Below the pieces are notes generated by a model. The model made no database searches, was not told the origin of the DNA, and was given only the letters and a program-made list of their open reading frames with translations. From contig CAZLEF010000007.1 of the NCBI GenBank assembly GCA_964558465.1, forward strand, positions 1-64,000: a DNA stretch of 64,000 nt, read 5' to 3'. The stretch comes from JACJYC01 sp964558465 (GTDB lineage: Bacteria; Bacteroidota; Bacteroidia; Chitinophagales; Saprospiraceae). Position numbers and translations under genes: made by a program. This document shows, in pieces, positions 27,562 through 35,493 of the stretch. How positions within the stretch are numbered: the first letter of the stretch is position 1; each line of letters opens with the position of its first letter.

Positions 27562-29637
27562 TCATTCCCCCAACGTCTCCTTCGCCCGCAGCCGGATGAA
27601 ATGCCGCAGCGCCTCCAGGTCGGTATCGGTATATTCCTTGAAGGCGGGCATGCCCATATGCATGAGAGCGCCTTCCCGGACGACCTGGCGGAAAGCCTCC
27701 GCGTTCAGGACGACGGCGGATGCCCGCAGGTCGGGCGCCATGCCTTTGGCCACTACGTTCGAGCCGTGACAGTTGAAACATTGCCAGTACAGGGTGCGGC
27801 CCTGCCCGGCAAGCGCTTCGTCAACCACAAATGACGGGTCGGCCAGCGGCGCCGGGAAATGGGGCGGCGGCTGGGGCGGCACAACCGCCTTGCCTTCAAG
27901 GGAAAAAACCAGCAGGCGGCGGGTATGCCGGCGGTAATCCCAACCCAGGTTTTTGTTGCCCACTCCGGCGAATGCGCCGCCCCAGCCGACGAGCAGGGCG
28001 ATGTACTGTTTCCCGCCGATCTTGTAGGTGACCGGCGGCGCGGAGATGCCCAGTCCGGCGTCGAAACTCCATAACAACCGGCCGGTTCGGGCGTGGTAGG
28101 CGTTGAATTTCCCGTCGGCAGTACCCTCGAAGACCAGATAGCCCGCCGTCGTGAGGGTTCCCGCGTTCCACAACTCCCCGTGCGGTACGATCCAGGCGGG
28201 TTCCTGTTTTACCGGGTCCCAGGCTTGCAGCGAACCGGTATAGGGCCGCGGCAGGTCTTCCGGGGCGGGGTCGGTCAATTGCACGGCGATGCCCGCCTTT
28301 TCCGGACGGGTTCTCCATTCGTCCAGGTTGGTTTTGCTGTCGTCGAAGATGGCCGCGTCGTGGATGGTGGGGATATAGGCCAGGCCCGTCAGCGGATTGT
28401 ACGACATGGCGTGCCAGCTATGGGCGCCGTGTGGGCTGGGCGTGATGTACACACTGCCCGATTCGTACCGCGCGTTGGGCGGGATCACAGGCCTGCCGGT
28501 GGTGGAATCCACATGGGTAGCCCAGGTGGTTTCCACGAAAGGTTTGGCGGAGATCAGTTGGCCGGTCTCCCGGTTGATGACATAAAAGAAACCGTTCTTG
28601 GGGGCGTGCATCAGGACTTTGGTATTGACGCCTTTTATCCGGAGGTCGGTCAATACGATATCCATATTGGAATTGTAATCCCAGCTGTCGCCGGGGGTGG
28701 TCTGGTAATGCCATTTGTAGGCCCCGTTGTCGGGGTCGAGGGCGACGATAGAGGACAGGAACAGGTTGTCGCCGCCTTTTTCGCTTCGCACTTTGGGGTT
28801 CCAGGGTCCGCCGTTGCCGGTACCGATGTAGAGTGTGTGGAGTTCATGGTCGTAGGTGAAGCCGTGCCAGGCGTTGCCCCCGCCGCCGTATTTCCACCAT
28901 TCGCCCGTCCAGGTTTTTGCGGCCATAGCCATCGCCTCGTTTTCGAAGCCGTCGGACGGGTTGCCCGGCACGATAAAAAAGCGCCAGGCTTGTTCGCCGG
29001 TCTCAGCGTCATAGGCCGTGACATATCCCCTGTTGGGCGCCGCCTCCGAGCCGCCGTTGCCGATCAGGACTTTCCCGGCGAAGGCTTTGGGCGCGCCGGT
29101 GATGCTCATTTTTTTGTCGGGGTCGATGGTGAGAACCGACCAGATCTGCCGGCCCGTTTTGGCGTCGAGGGCAATGAGGCGGCCTTCCCAGGTGGCGGTG
29201 TAGATCTTGCCGTTGTAGTACGACAGGCCCCGGCTATGGGTCCAGCCCGGTTTCCGTTCTTTGCCGAGGTGTTTGGCGACCTCGGGGTCAAAGGCCCAGA
29301 TCTGCCGGCCGTTGGTGGCGTCCACCGCCCGGACGCGGTTCATCGTGCCGGTGAAATACAGGATGCCGTCCACCACCAGCGGGGTGGAGACCAGGGCGAT
29401 GTCGTTGGGCAGGTCCAGGAACCAATCCACCTTCAGGCCGGCTACGGTGTTCGTATCGATGTCTGCGACCGGGCTGAAGCGCTGTTCGGAATGGGTGCGG
29501 CCATAAGCCAGCCATTCGGCGGTGTTGGATTCGTCGGCGATCTTGTCGTCTTCGGAGCGGGTATCGCCGCAGGCGCCTGCCAGGAAAGCGGCGATGAGCA
29601 GCCATAGCGTGGCGCTGTTTTTGAAGGCCTGGGTCAT
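27562..29637 (-). CDS. PQQ-dependent alcohol dehydrogenase with cytochrome c domain, lipoprotein
   Basis: A 691-residue quinohemoprotein dehydrogenase of the methanol/ethanol family (type II). The N-terminus is a lipoprotein signal ending in LAGAC. The eight-bladed propeller shows GLKVDWFLDLP, several AxDAxTGxxxW blade motifs and the PGDSWDYNSNMD segment bearing the presumed catalytic Asp. A C-terminal cytochrome c carries one CFNCH haem site near residue 617 and a distal Met region (MHMGMPAF). The usual adjacent Cys-Cys pair before RGLSYYNGK is replaced by WTHS. It should oxidise alcohols in the periplasm and pass electrons through its own haem. No gene for PQQ synthesis is in the window. 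Confidence 0.9.
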   Translation of the reverse strand: MTQAFKNSATLWLLIAAFLAGACGDTRSEDDKIADESNTAEWLAYGRTHSEQRFSPVADIDTNTVAGLKVDWFLDLPNDIALVSTPLVVDGILYFTGTMNRVRAVDATNGRQIWAFDPEVAKHLGKERKPGWTHSRGLSYYNGKIYTATWEGRLIALDAKTGRQIWSVLTIDPDKKMSITGAPKAFAGKVLIGNGGSEAAPNRGYVTAYDAETGEQAWRFFIVPGNPSDGFENEAMAMAAKTWTGEWWKYGGGGNAWHGFTYDHELHTLYIGTGNGGPWNPKVRSEKGGDNLFLSSIVALDPDNGAYKWHYQTTPGDSWDYNSNMDIVLTDLRIKGVNTKVLMHAPKNGFFYVINRETGQLISAKPFVETTWATHVDSTTGRPVIPPNARYESGSVYITPSPHGAHSWHAMSYNPLTGLAYIPTIHDAAIFDDSKTNLDEWRTRPEKAGIAVQLTDPAPEDLPRPYTGSLQAWDPVKQEPAWIVPHGELWNAGTLTTAGYLVFEGTADGKFNAYHARTGRLLWSFDAGLGISAPPVTYKIGGKQYIALLVGWGGAFAGVGNKNLGWDYRRHTRRLLVFSLEGKAVVPPQPPPHFPAPLADPSFVVDEALAGQGRTLYWQCFNCHGSNVVAKGMAPDLRASAVVLNAEAFRQVVREGALMHMGMPAFKEYTDTDLEALRHFIRLRAKETLGE

Positions 29638-29679
29638 GGATGATGGGTGTTGATTTGGCAGGGTTAAAGGTACGGCATT

Positions 29680-30405
29680 TTACCGATCCGATCGCTTTGA
29701 GCGACCGGATCGGTAGCCGGGTCCCTCCCAGGGCCGGATATCCGAGGCCTGGAAACGGTCTTCGCCAACCACAGCGCCCGTCAATTTGATCTTTTCGCCA
29801 TTTTCCAGCAGCACGATGGGCGCTACCCAGGCGCCTTCGGTCAGAATGGTCCAGGTTTTGCCGTTAAAATCCCGGAGTTGCAGGGTTTGGTTGTCTGACT
29901 GTACGATTTGCCCGGCCAGGCGACCCTGTCCGGGGGCCATCCAGAGGCGGGTCTTTTTTTCCTGGATGCTTTCGTACAGGCTGATGTTGGTCGCAAAAGC
30001 GTTTTCCAGCCATTGCGCGCCGCCGGTCATGAAAAACGCCGTACCCAATAACAGGCTGAACGCCGCGCTGTAACCTGCCCGCCTGGCCAGGGTGAATTTG
30101 TAGCCCTTCCTGGAGTTCCGGATCCCGTAACCCGCCGTGACCAACGCCAGCAAAAGAAACCCGATCCAGATCAGGGGCAACAAACCCAGGAACATTTCCA
30201 GCCGGGAATGTGACAAGTGGCTGAGGACGTTAAAATCCGTTTGCTGAATGGCGAACAGGACGATGGAAAAGGCCAGGGCGCCCAGCAATACCGACAGGAG
30301 GAATCCGGCGCCAAACAGCCATTCCCGCAAAGTGAACCGCCATTTTGAAACCGGCTGGATATTTTGTGTTTTGATCGCGGCGATGAGTTTTTCTGAAGGT
30401 TCCAT
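29680..30405 (-). CDS. Three-helix membrane protein, probable partner of the ECF sigma factor
   Basis: The ATG at 30405 (MEPSEKLIAAIK) starts 10 bp after the sigma factor stop, so the two are one operon; the longer frame to 30492 overlaps the sigma gene. The 241-residue product has a short cytoplasmic N-terminus, membrane helices near residues 30-55, 68-95 and 110-135, and a small beta-rich C-terminal domain (LQLRDFNGKTWTILTEGAW, KIKLTGAVVG). Position after an ECF sigma gene suggests an anti-sigma or sensor role, but no zinc-binding anti-sigma motif is present. The final residues RSGRSKRSDR and the stop codon come from a palindromic repeat. Confidence 0.65.
   Translation of the reverse strand: MEPSEKLIAAIKTQNIQPVSKWRFTLREWLFGAGFLLSVLLGALAFSIVLFAIQQTDFNVLSHLSHSRLEMFLGLLPLIWIGFLLLALVTAGYGIRNSRKGYKFTLARRAGYSAAFSLLLGTAFFMTGGAQWLENAFATNISLYESIQEKKTRLWMAPGQGRLAGQIVQSDNQTLQLRDFNGKTWTILTEGAWVAPIVLLENGEKIKLTGAVVGEDRFQASDIRPWEGPGYRSGRSKRSDR
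29681..29715. repeat. Palindromic repeat, copy 4 of 5, containing a stop codon
   Basis: 16-bp arms with one mismatch and a ttg loop (29697-29699). It encodes the last residues and part of the TAA stop of the membrane protein gene, in the same frame as copy 2. Confidence 0.88.
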
Positions 30406-30415
30406 ACAGGTCAGA

Positions 30416-31003
30416 TTAAGAATCAAAAAATTCGGGTTGATGGATTGCCAACCCTGCCAATGCTTTTTTGGCCCGGTTGATCCGGGTAGCAACCGTGCCT
30501 TCCGGGATTTTTAACACGTCAGAGATCTCGGCGTAACTCAGATCTTCCATAAATTTCAATACCAGCACTTCCTTGTAGGGCAATGGAAGTTGTTTCAACA
30601 ACTTCTGCACCTGCTCTTCGTCGCCGGGCTGATCTGGATCGGGGGCGGGTGTATCCGGGATGCCGGCGTACCGGCCTTCGTTCCAGGGCTGATCCGGTTT
30701 TTTACCGTATGAAGACGCCTTGCGCCAGTAGGAAACCGCCTGGTTGTGCACGATCCGGTAGATCCAGCTCGACAATTTCAGGTTTTGATCAAATCCGTGC
30801 AGGTTTTTCCAGATCTTGATAAAGGATTCCTGGAGAATATCCTCCGCTTCGGCTTCCGAAACATGGCTGATCCGCCGGATATACCGCAGGAGCTGCGCTT
30901 CATACCGCTGGTACAAACAGGAAAAATAATCCAGTTCCTCGAGGGATCTCCGGATGATTTCCAGGTCGTCCAGCGTTTTGCATTTTTCTTTTGAAACGAG
31001 CAT
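30416..31003 (-). CDS. ECF-type RNA polymerase sigma factor
   Basis: A 195-residue sigma-70 family protein with only regions 2 and 4. Region 2 reads AEDILQESFIKIWKNL and SSWIYRIVHNQAVSYWRK; region 4 reads LPLPYKEVLVLKFMEDLSY then a helix-turn-helix, AEISDVLKIPEGTVATRINR. The ATG at 31003 (MLVSKEKCKT) is preferred; the longer frame to 31060 translates part of the CTTACGACT repeat. The next gene encodes a membrane protein that may control it. Target genes cannot be read from the sequence. Confidence 0.92.
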   Translation of the reverse strand: MLVSKEKCKTLDDLEIIRRSLEELDYFSCLYQRYEAQLLRYIRRISHVSEAEAEDILQESFIKIWKNLHGFDQNLKLSSWIYRIVHNQAVSYWRKASSYGKKPDQPWNEGRYAGIPDTPAPDPDQPGDEEQVQKLLKQLPLPYKEVLVLKFMEDLSYAEISDVLKIPEGTVATRINRAKKALAGLAIHQPEFFDS

Positions 31004-31019
31004 GGGTATTAAAATAGTT

Positions 31020-31145
31020 GTTAGCCGTAAGTCGATAGTCGTAAGCCGGTTGTGCACCAACTTACGACTAAATGACTTACAACTTACGACTAATTGACTT
31101 ACAACTTACGACTAAATTACTTACGACTAAATTACTTACGACTTA
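31020..31145. repeat. CTTACGACT repeat cluster with inverted arm
   Basis: Five copies of cttacgact start at 31061, 31083, 31105, 31120 and 31135, with an inverted copy (agtcgtaag, 31037-31045) opposite. It fills the gap between the sigma gene start and the DUF2202 gene end; the DUF2202 stop codon (31138-31136) lies in the last unit. Unit spacing of 22, 22, 15 and 15 bp and lack of unique spacers rule out a CRISPR array. Confidence 0.85.
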
Positions 31146-31915
31146 CCATTCCTTCGTCCGTTTCCGTTACAATTGCCCGGGCAGTTGTTGCAATCGCCGT
31201 TACCGGGGCCCTGGTTCTGGCAAACGCCACACAATCCGGGGCCGGGTTCCATCGGGCTGTTGATAATTTCCTCGTAAAGGGCTGCACTAATGTAGATGGG
31301 TTCGTAGGTTTCGCCCAGGCGCGTAAGGTTTCTCGCAAACGCCCGGAGGTGATTGCGGGAGCCGCGGGCCAATTCGGCGAAGACAACTTCTATCGCCTCG
31401 TTGGTCACTTTGGGGTCTGCGGTGATATTGGCCAGGTCGTAAAGATCCAGGTCTTCGATTTTGGCGCCGGTTTTGTAAGCTGCTACGGGACTTACCAAAC
31501 CTTCACGGACCAATGTCGTGTACATTTCCTGCAGGGTCGTGTTCTGAAATACCCCGACCGGGTTTTTGGCAACCGGGTCGGTCAGTCCGAATTTTACGAT
31601 CAGGACCCTGACGGCTTCCATATGGCGGGCTTCGGCCTGTATGATGTTACTGAAAACCTGGGCACCCCATTTCTCGTAAAGTTTCACATATACGTCGTGG
31701 GCCAGTTTTTCTTCTTCGCGCATGAACAGCAACGCATCCGCTTCTTCCACGGACAGCGCTTCAGTCGGGTAATCGGTGGTCAAACAGGCGAACTGGTCCG
31801 TTTCGGGAACAGGTTTTTCCATGCCGTTCAGACCGCCATCGCATTGGACAAACAGCAGGGCAAACCCCAGCAGAATGCCAACGCGACCAATGGTTTTTAA
31901 CAGTATCTTTCTCAT
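31136..31915 (-). CDS. DUF2202 ferritin-like lipoprotein with Cys-rich tail
   Basis: The start is the ATG at 31915 (MRKILLKTIGRVG); 259 residues. The signal peptide ends in a lipobox-like FALLFVQC. The core, ALSVEEADALLFMREEEKLAHDVY through the QAEARHMEAV helix and NEAIEVVFAELARGSRNHLRAF, is the four-helix ferritin-like DUF2202 domain. Glu and His residues in the EEEKLAHD and EARHM positions could bind a di-metal centre. The end is unusual: CGVCQNQGPGNGDCNNCPGN holds five Cys in a Gly/Asn-rich tail, a likely metal-binding or disulfide segment. The stop codon lies within the CTTACGACT repeat. Confidence 0.85.
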   Translation of the reverse strand: MRKILLKTIGRVGILLGFALLFVQCDGGLNGMEKPVPETDQFACLTTDYPTEALSVEEADALLFMREEEKLAHDVYVKLYEKWGAQVFSNIIQAEARHMEAVRVLIVKFGLTDPVAKNPVGVFQNTTLQEMYTTLVREGLVSPVAAYKTGAKIEDLDLYDLANITADPKVTNEAIEVVFAELARGSRNHLRAFARNLTRLGETYEPIYISAALYEEIINSPMEPGPGLCGVCQNQGPGNGDCNNCPGNCNGNGRRNGKS

Positions 31916-32002
31916 GGCACTTGGTTTATGGTTGAGAAATGAATGATTCAACCATTGTTACGCGGGGTGGGGGGATTTCTTTCAGGTTTTTCAGGATTTT
32001 TA

Positions 32003-32037
32003 TACCGATCCGATCGCTTTGAGCGATCGGATCGGTA
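32003..32037. repeat. Palindromic repeat, copy 5 of 5
   Basis: Perfect 16-bp arms with a ttg loop (32019-32021). It lies 4 bp downstream of the GH92 stop codon, upstream of the DUF2202 gene, and is not translated by either. Confidence 0.9.
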
Positions 32038-32041
32038 GCGG

Positions 32042-34315
32042 CTACGGCCGATCCGACATCGAATAAGGCGCCACCCCCCTACCCCATCCCTGATTGGCCT
32101 TTCCACCCATCTCAAATTCCAGCTTCCCGCCCTTCAGGATCTCTTCATGCCCGATCCAGGTGCGCGAAAAAGGCTGCCCGTTCAGGTTGGCGGATTGGAT
32201 ATATACCTGCCCGGGGCCATTATTGCCGGCCCGGATCTCAAATTTTTTCCCGTTTTCCAGCGTCACCGTCGCCTTGTCAAACAGGGGGCTGCCGACCACG
32301 TATTGGGTTGTGCCCGGACAAACCGGATAAAAACCCAGCGCGCTGAATACGTACCAGGCGGAGGTTTGGCCGTTGTCTTCGTCGCCGCAATACCCATCGG
32401 GCGCCGGGGAATAGAGTTTTTGCATCACCTCGCGCACCCGATGCTGCGTTTTCCAAGGTTGACCGGCGTAGTTGTACAGGTAGGTCATATGCTGGATCGG
32501 CTGGTTGCCGTGGGCGTATTGCCCCATGCCCATGATCTGCATTTCCCGGATCTCATGAATGACAAACCCGTAGTAGGATTCGTCGTATACCGGCGGCAGG
32601 GTGAACACCGAATCCAGTTTGGCGGCAAAACGCTCCGGCCCGCCCATCAGGCCGATCAGTCCGGCCACGTCCTGGAAGACCGACCAGGAATAATGCCAGC
32701 TATTGCCTTCGGTAAAGGCGTCACCCCATTTGAACGGACTGAACGGGCTTTGGAACACGCCGTTCCTGTTTTTACCCCGCATCAGGTTGGTCGACGGGTC
32801 GAAGAGGTTGCGGTAGTTCTGCGCCCGTTTTTTGAACAGGTCGATCTCCGCCTGTGGTTTTTTCAGGGCTTTGGCCAGTTGCCAGACGGCAAAATCTGCG
32901 TAGGCGTATTCCAGCGTCCGGGCCGCGTTTTCGTTGATGCCCACGTCGTAGGGCACGTACCCCAGTTCGTTGTAATATTCGGCGCCGAACCGGCCAACGG
33001 AGTTGACGGGCCCCTTTCCGCCGGTGTTTTTCACGATGGCTTCGTACAGGGTTCCGATATCGTAACCCCGGATGCCCTTGATATAGGAATCCGCGATGAG
33101 GGAGGCCGAATTGGAACCGATCATGCAGTCGCGGTGGCCCGGGCTGGCCCATTCCGGCAACCAGCCGCTTTCCTTGTAGGTATTGACGAGGCCCTGCATG
33201 ATCTGGCTGTTCAGTTCGGGGTACATCAGGGTGAAAAACGGGAATACGGCCCGGAAGGTATCCCAGAAACCGTTGTCGGTGAACAGATAGCCGGGCAGCA
33301 CCTCGCCATTGTAGGGGCTGTAGTGGACGATAGCGCCACGGGGGTCGATTTCATAAAATTTGCGGGGAAACAGCAGTACCCGGTACAGGCAAGAATAAAA
33401 GGTACGGATGTTATCGGTATTGCCGCCCTCCACCACAATCCGGCCGAGTTCTTTTTGCCAGGCCGCGTGGGCTTTGGTTTTGGTCTGTTCAAAGCCGTCG
33501 TTCCCGATTTCCCGTTGCAGGTTGAGGGCTGCCTGTTCCGGACTGATAAACGAAGAAGCAACTTTGACGTGCACCAACTCACCTTTCCGGGTCTTAAACC
33601 CGATGACCGCCCCCACATGATCGCCTTCGAGGGTCAGTTTTTGTTTCATGAGGACGGAATCGCTCCAGGTATGCGACAAATCAAAATCGCGGTCAAATTC
33701 CAGTACAAAATAATTGCGGAAATTGTCCGGCACGCCGCCGCTGTTGTTGCGGCAAAAACCGACAATCCGGCGTTGTTCCGGCAGGATCTGCACCATCGAG
33801 CCTTTGTTGAAGGCATCCAGCACGATAAAAGCCGAATCCGTTTCCGGGAAGGTGAACCGAAAATGGGCTGCGCGTTCGGTTGGGGTGATTTCAGTTGTAA
33901 CGTCGTAATCCGCCAGGTAAACCCGGTAATAATGCGGGCGTGCGACTTCCGCCTTGTGCGAAAACCAGGAGGCCCGGTCTTTTTCGCGGAATTTGAGGCG
34001 GCCCGTCACCGGCATCAGCGAAAAGGCGCCGTAATCGTTGATCCAGGGGCTGGGCTGATGGGTTTGTTTGAACCCGCGGATATGGTAGGCGTCGTAGGCG
34101 TAGGTCCAGCCGTCGCCGTTGGGAGCGGTCTGCGGCGTCCAGAAATTCATGCCCCAGGGCAGGGCGATGGCCGGGTAGGTATTGCCGTTGGAGAGTTTGA
34201 ACTCGGAGTCCGTCCCCATCAGGGGGTTGACCAGTTCGACGAGGTCGCGTTCCTGTGCGGACAAGAAGAAAGGGCCAAGGACAAACAGGAAAAGGAGGAT
34301 TTTTTTTGTGGGCAT
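32042..34315 (-). CDS. Secreted GH92 alpha-mannosidase
   Basis: A 757-residue exported protein of glycoside hydrolase family 92, which are calcium-dependent exo-alpha-mannosidases acting mainly on alpha-1,2 or related linkages of N-glycans and mannans. The start at ATG 34315 gives the signal peptide ILLFLFVLGPFFLSAQ; the longer frame to 34426 runs into a gene relic. Family marks are LVNPLMGTDSEFKLSNGNTY at the mature N-terminus, a DNGFWDTFRAVFPF segment, EGNSWHYSWSVFQD with the probable catalytic Glu, GNQPIQHMTYLYN, and GDEDNGQTSAWYVFSALGF with acidic residues of the active site. No SusC/SusD pair is nearby. Linkage specificity cannot be read from sequence. Confidence 0.93.
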   Translation of the reverse strand: MPTKKILLFLFVLGPFFLSAQERDLVELVNPLMGTDSEFKLSNGNTYPAIALPWGMNFWTPQTAPNGDGWTYAYDAYHIRGFKQTHQPSPWINDYGAFSLMPVTGRLKFREKDRASWFSHKAEVARPHYYRVYLADYDVTTEITPTERAAHFRFTFPETDSAFIVLDAFNKGSMVQILPEQRRIVGFCRNNSGGVPDNFRNYFVLEFDRDFDLSHTWSDSVLMKQKLTLEGDHVGAVIGFKTRKGELVHVKVASSFISPEQAALNLQREIGNDGFEQTKTKAHAAWQKELGRIVVEGGNTDNIRTFYSCLYRVLLFPRKFYEIDPRGAIVHYSPYNGEVLPGYLFTDNGFWDTFRAVFPFFTLMYPELNSQIMQGLVNTYKESGWLPEWASPGHRDCMIGSNSASLIADSYIKGIRGYDIGTLYEAIVKNTGGKGPVNSVGRFGAEYYNELGYVPYDVGINENAARTLEYAYADFAVWQLAKALKKPQAEIDLFKKRAQNYRNLFDPSTNLMRGKNRNGVFQSPFSPFKWGDAFTEGNSWHYSWSVFQDVAGLIGLMGGPERFAAKLDSVFTLPPVYDESYYGFVIHEIREMQIMGMGQYAHGNQPIQHMTYLYNYAGQPWKTQHRVREVMQKLYSPAPDGYCGDEDNGQTSAWYVFSALGFYPVCPGTTQYVVGSPLFDKATVTLENGKKFEIRAGNNGPGQVYIQSANLNGQPFSRTWIGHEEILKGGKLEFEMGGKANQGWGRGVAPYSMSDRP

Positions 34316-34374
34316 GACGGATGCGGATTTGGATAAAAGATGCGGGTAAAATACGAGGATTATTTGGTTCTTTT

Positions 34375-34490
34375 GATCAACCCTGTGCTGTCCTGGGTCA
34401 CGCCCGCCACGTTGGCCAGCTGCCACCCGTCGGGGAAGGTTACGTTTTCAACCTGCAGGTTGTAAGTTTGTGAAAACAAGGCCGTGGACA
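34375..34490 (-). pseudogene. Relic of a hybrid two-component regulator, N-terminal part
   Basis: About 115 bp match positions 57188-57301, the N-terminal coding part of the intact hybrid regulator, with roughly nine differences by eye. The minus-strand reading still gives ALFSQTYNLQVENVTFPDG, then QLANVAGVTQDSTGLI, before breaking into LIKRTK and a stop. Nothing else of the regulator remains. It lies directly upstream of the GH92 gene. Confidence 0.8.
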
Positions 34491-34539
34491 ATCCGGCCCG
34501 GCTGTGAAGGAGTGTAAAGGCTACTCTTGAAAGTAATTT

Positions 34540-35184
34540 CTAACGCCCCTGCGCCACGGGAATCCCCCTTTGTATCTGCTGTGCTGAAACGGTAGAATAC
34601 TTAAAGGATATTTTATGCTGCCTGCCGGCTATTTTGAGCAATCGCCGGACTTTATACAGCAGAATACCGGCTATTCCCTGCAGGCATTTTTTGCGGGGGC
34701 CTGTAAATACGAATGTCTGTTTTTGGTTTAGAAAATCGATATGGATGAGGCGGGCTTTCGGCGCGGCGCTGTATAAGGCTGCCAGCCGGACGGAGTTGGT
34801 ACCAAAAATCAATTTTGGGTTGCCGTAAACTTGCAGCGCATAGGCTACGCAGCCCCATACAAAAAAATTGATCCCGGTTTTTTTCCGGCAGGCGGGGTCG
34901 ATCCAGAAGCAACACATTTCGGTAAACGGCTCGGATATCCTGACTTGTTGGTAAAGGGCTTCGCGGTGTTCGGCCCCCGAAAAAACCTCAAGGGTGCGCA
35001 ATTTGTCGCCGCTGCCGAGCACAAAGCCGCCGATCATGCGGCCTTTCAAAGCGACCGCAAAAACCTGGTTGTTTTCGTAATAGTCGCGTGGGACGTTGAA
35101 GCCGGAGCACGACAAATAATTGGCTGCAAAAATATCGAGTTCACTGGAACGTTCGATGCGGCTGAATTTTGGAAGGTGTAACAT
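34540..35184 (-). CDS. Hypothetical protein, possibly GNAT-like
   Basis: A 214-residue cytoplasmic protein that I do not recognise. The alternation of strands and helices (FAVALKGRMIGGFVLGSGDK, then MCCFWIDPACRKKTGINFFV and GCVAYALQVYG) recalls an acyltransferase-like fold: a VAL-x-GG strand, a strand ending WIDP, and a helix. The family's acetyl-CoA loop is not evident. The basic C-terminal 40 residues (KCLQGIAGILLYKVRRLLKI) may be amphipathic. Transcribed alone; a short repeat-rich gap precedes it. Confidence 0.6.
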   Translation of the reverse strand: MLHLPKFSRIERSSELDIFAANYLSCSGFNVPRDYYENNQVFAVALKGRMIGGFVLGSGDKLRTLEVFSGAEHREALYQQVRISEPFTEMCCFWIDPACRKKTGINFFVWGCVAYALQVYGNPKLIFGTNSVRLAALYSAAPKARLIHIDFLNQKQTFVFTGPRKKCLQGIAGILLYKVRRLLKIAGRQHKISFKYSTVSAQQIQRGIPVAQGR

Positions 35185-35493
35185 GACGCAATTTTTTTGT
35201 GGTTATTATGTCACAAAGTTGCGCCGGATGCAGAGGGTGCGCATCCACATGTTGATGTGGAGGGGACTTGGGGACTTGGAGACTTGGTGACTTGGTGACT
35301 TGGTGAGCAACAATTGGCTGTTCTGCACACCTTTCACCCAATGGTTTACCACCGGTTCAATTCTGATGTAATCGCCGTTGATCAGGGTTTGATGGAAGCC
35401 TTTTTCATTTTCGAACACCACGCATACCAGCAAGGCCTCCACTTTGGTAATATGTTCTTTGAGCAGACCGTTGAGATTGGCGCGCGCGAAATA
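35185..35493. other. Intergenic region with octamer repeat and a possible gene remnant
   Basis: Positions 35265-35304 are five tandem 8-bp units, gacttggN (g, a, t, t, t in the last place). A small hairpin, tccacat/atgtgga (35244-35261), lies beside it. On the minus strand from about 35490 to 35315 the frame reads a protein-like stretch (NGLLKEHITKVEALLVCVVF, then INGDYIRIEPVVNHWVKG) before running into the repeat. This looks like the end of a lost gene; no homology was recognised. Confidence 0.5.

Noticed and set aside
28093..29607. 504-aa plus-strand ORF opposite the PQQ dehydrogenase
   Set aside because: It is a shadow of a well-supported gene in GC-rich DNA; the same applies to the 729-aa ORF opposite GH92 at 32147-34336.
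31020..31145. CRISPR array
   Set aside because: The repeated unit is only 9 bp, spacing is 15-22 bp and the spacers are nearly the same sequence; no cas gene is near.
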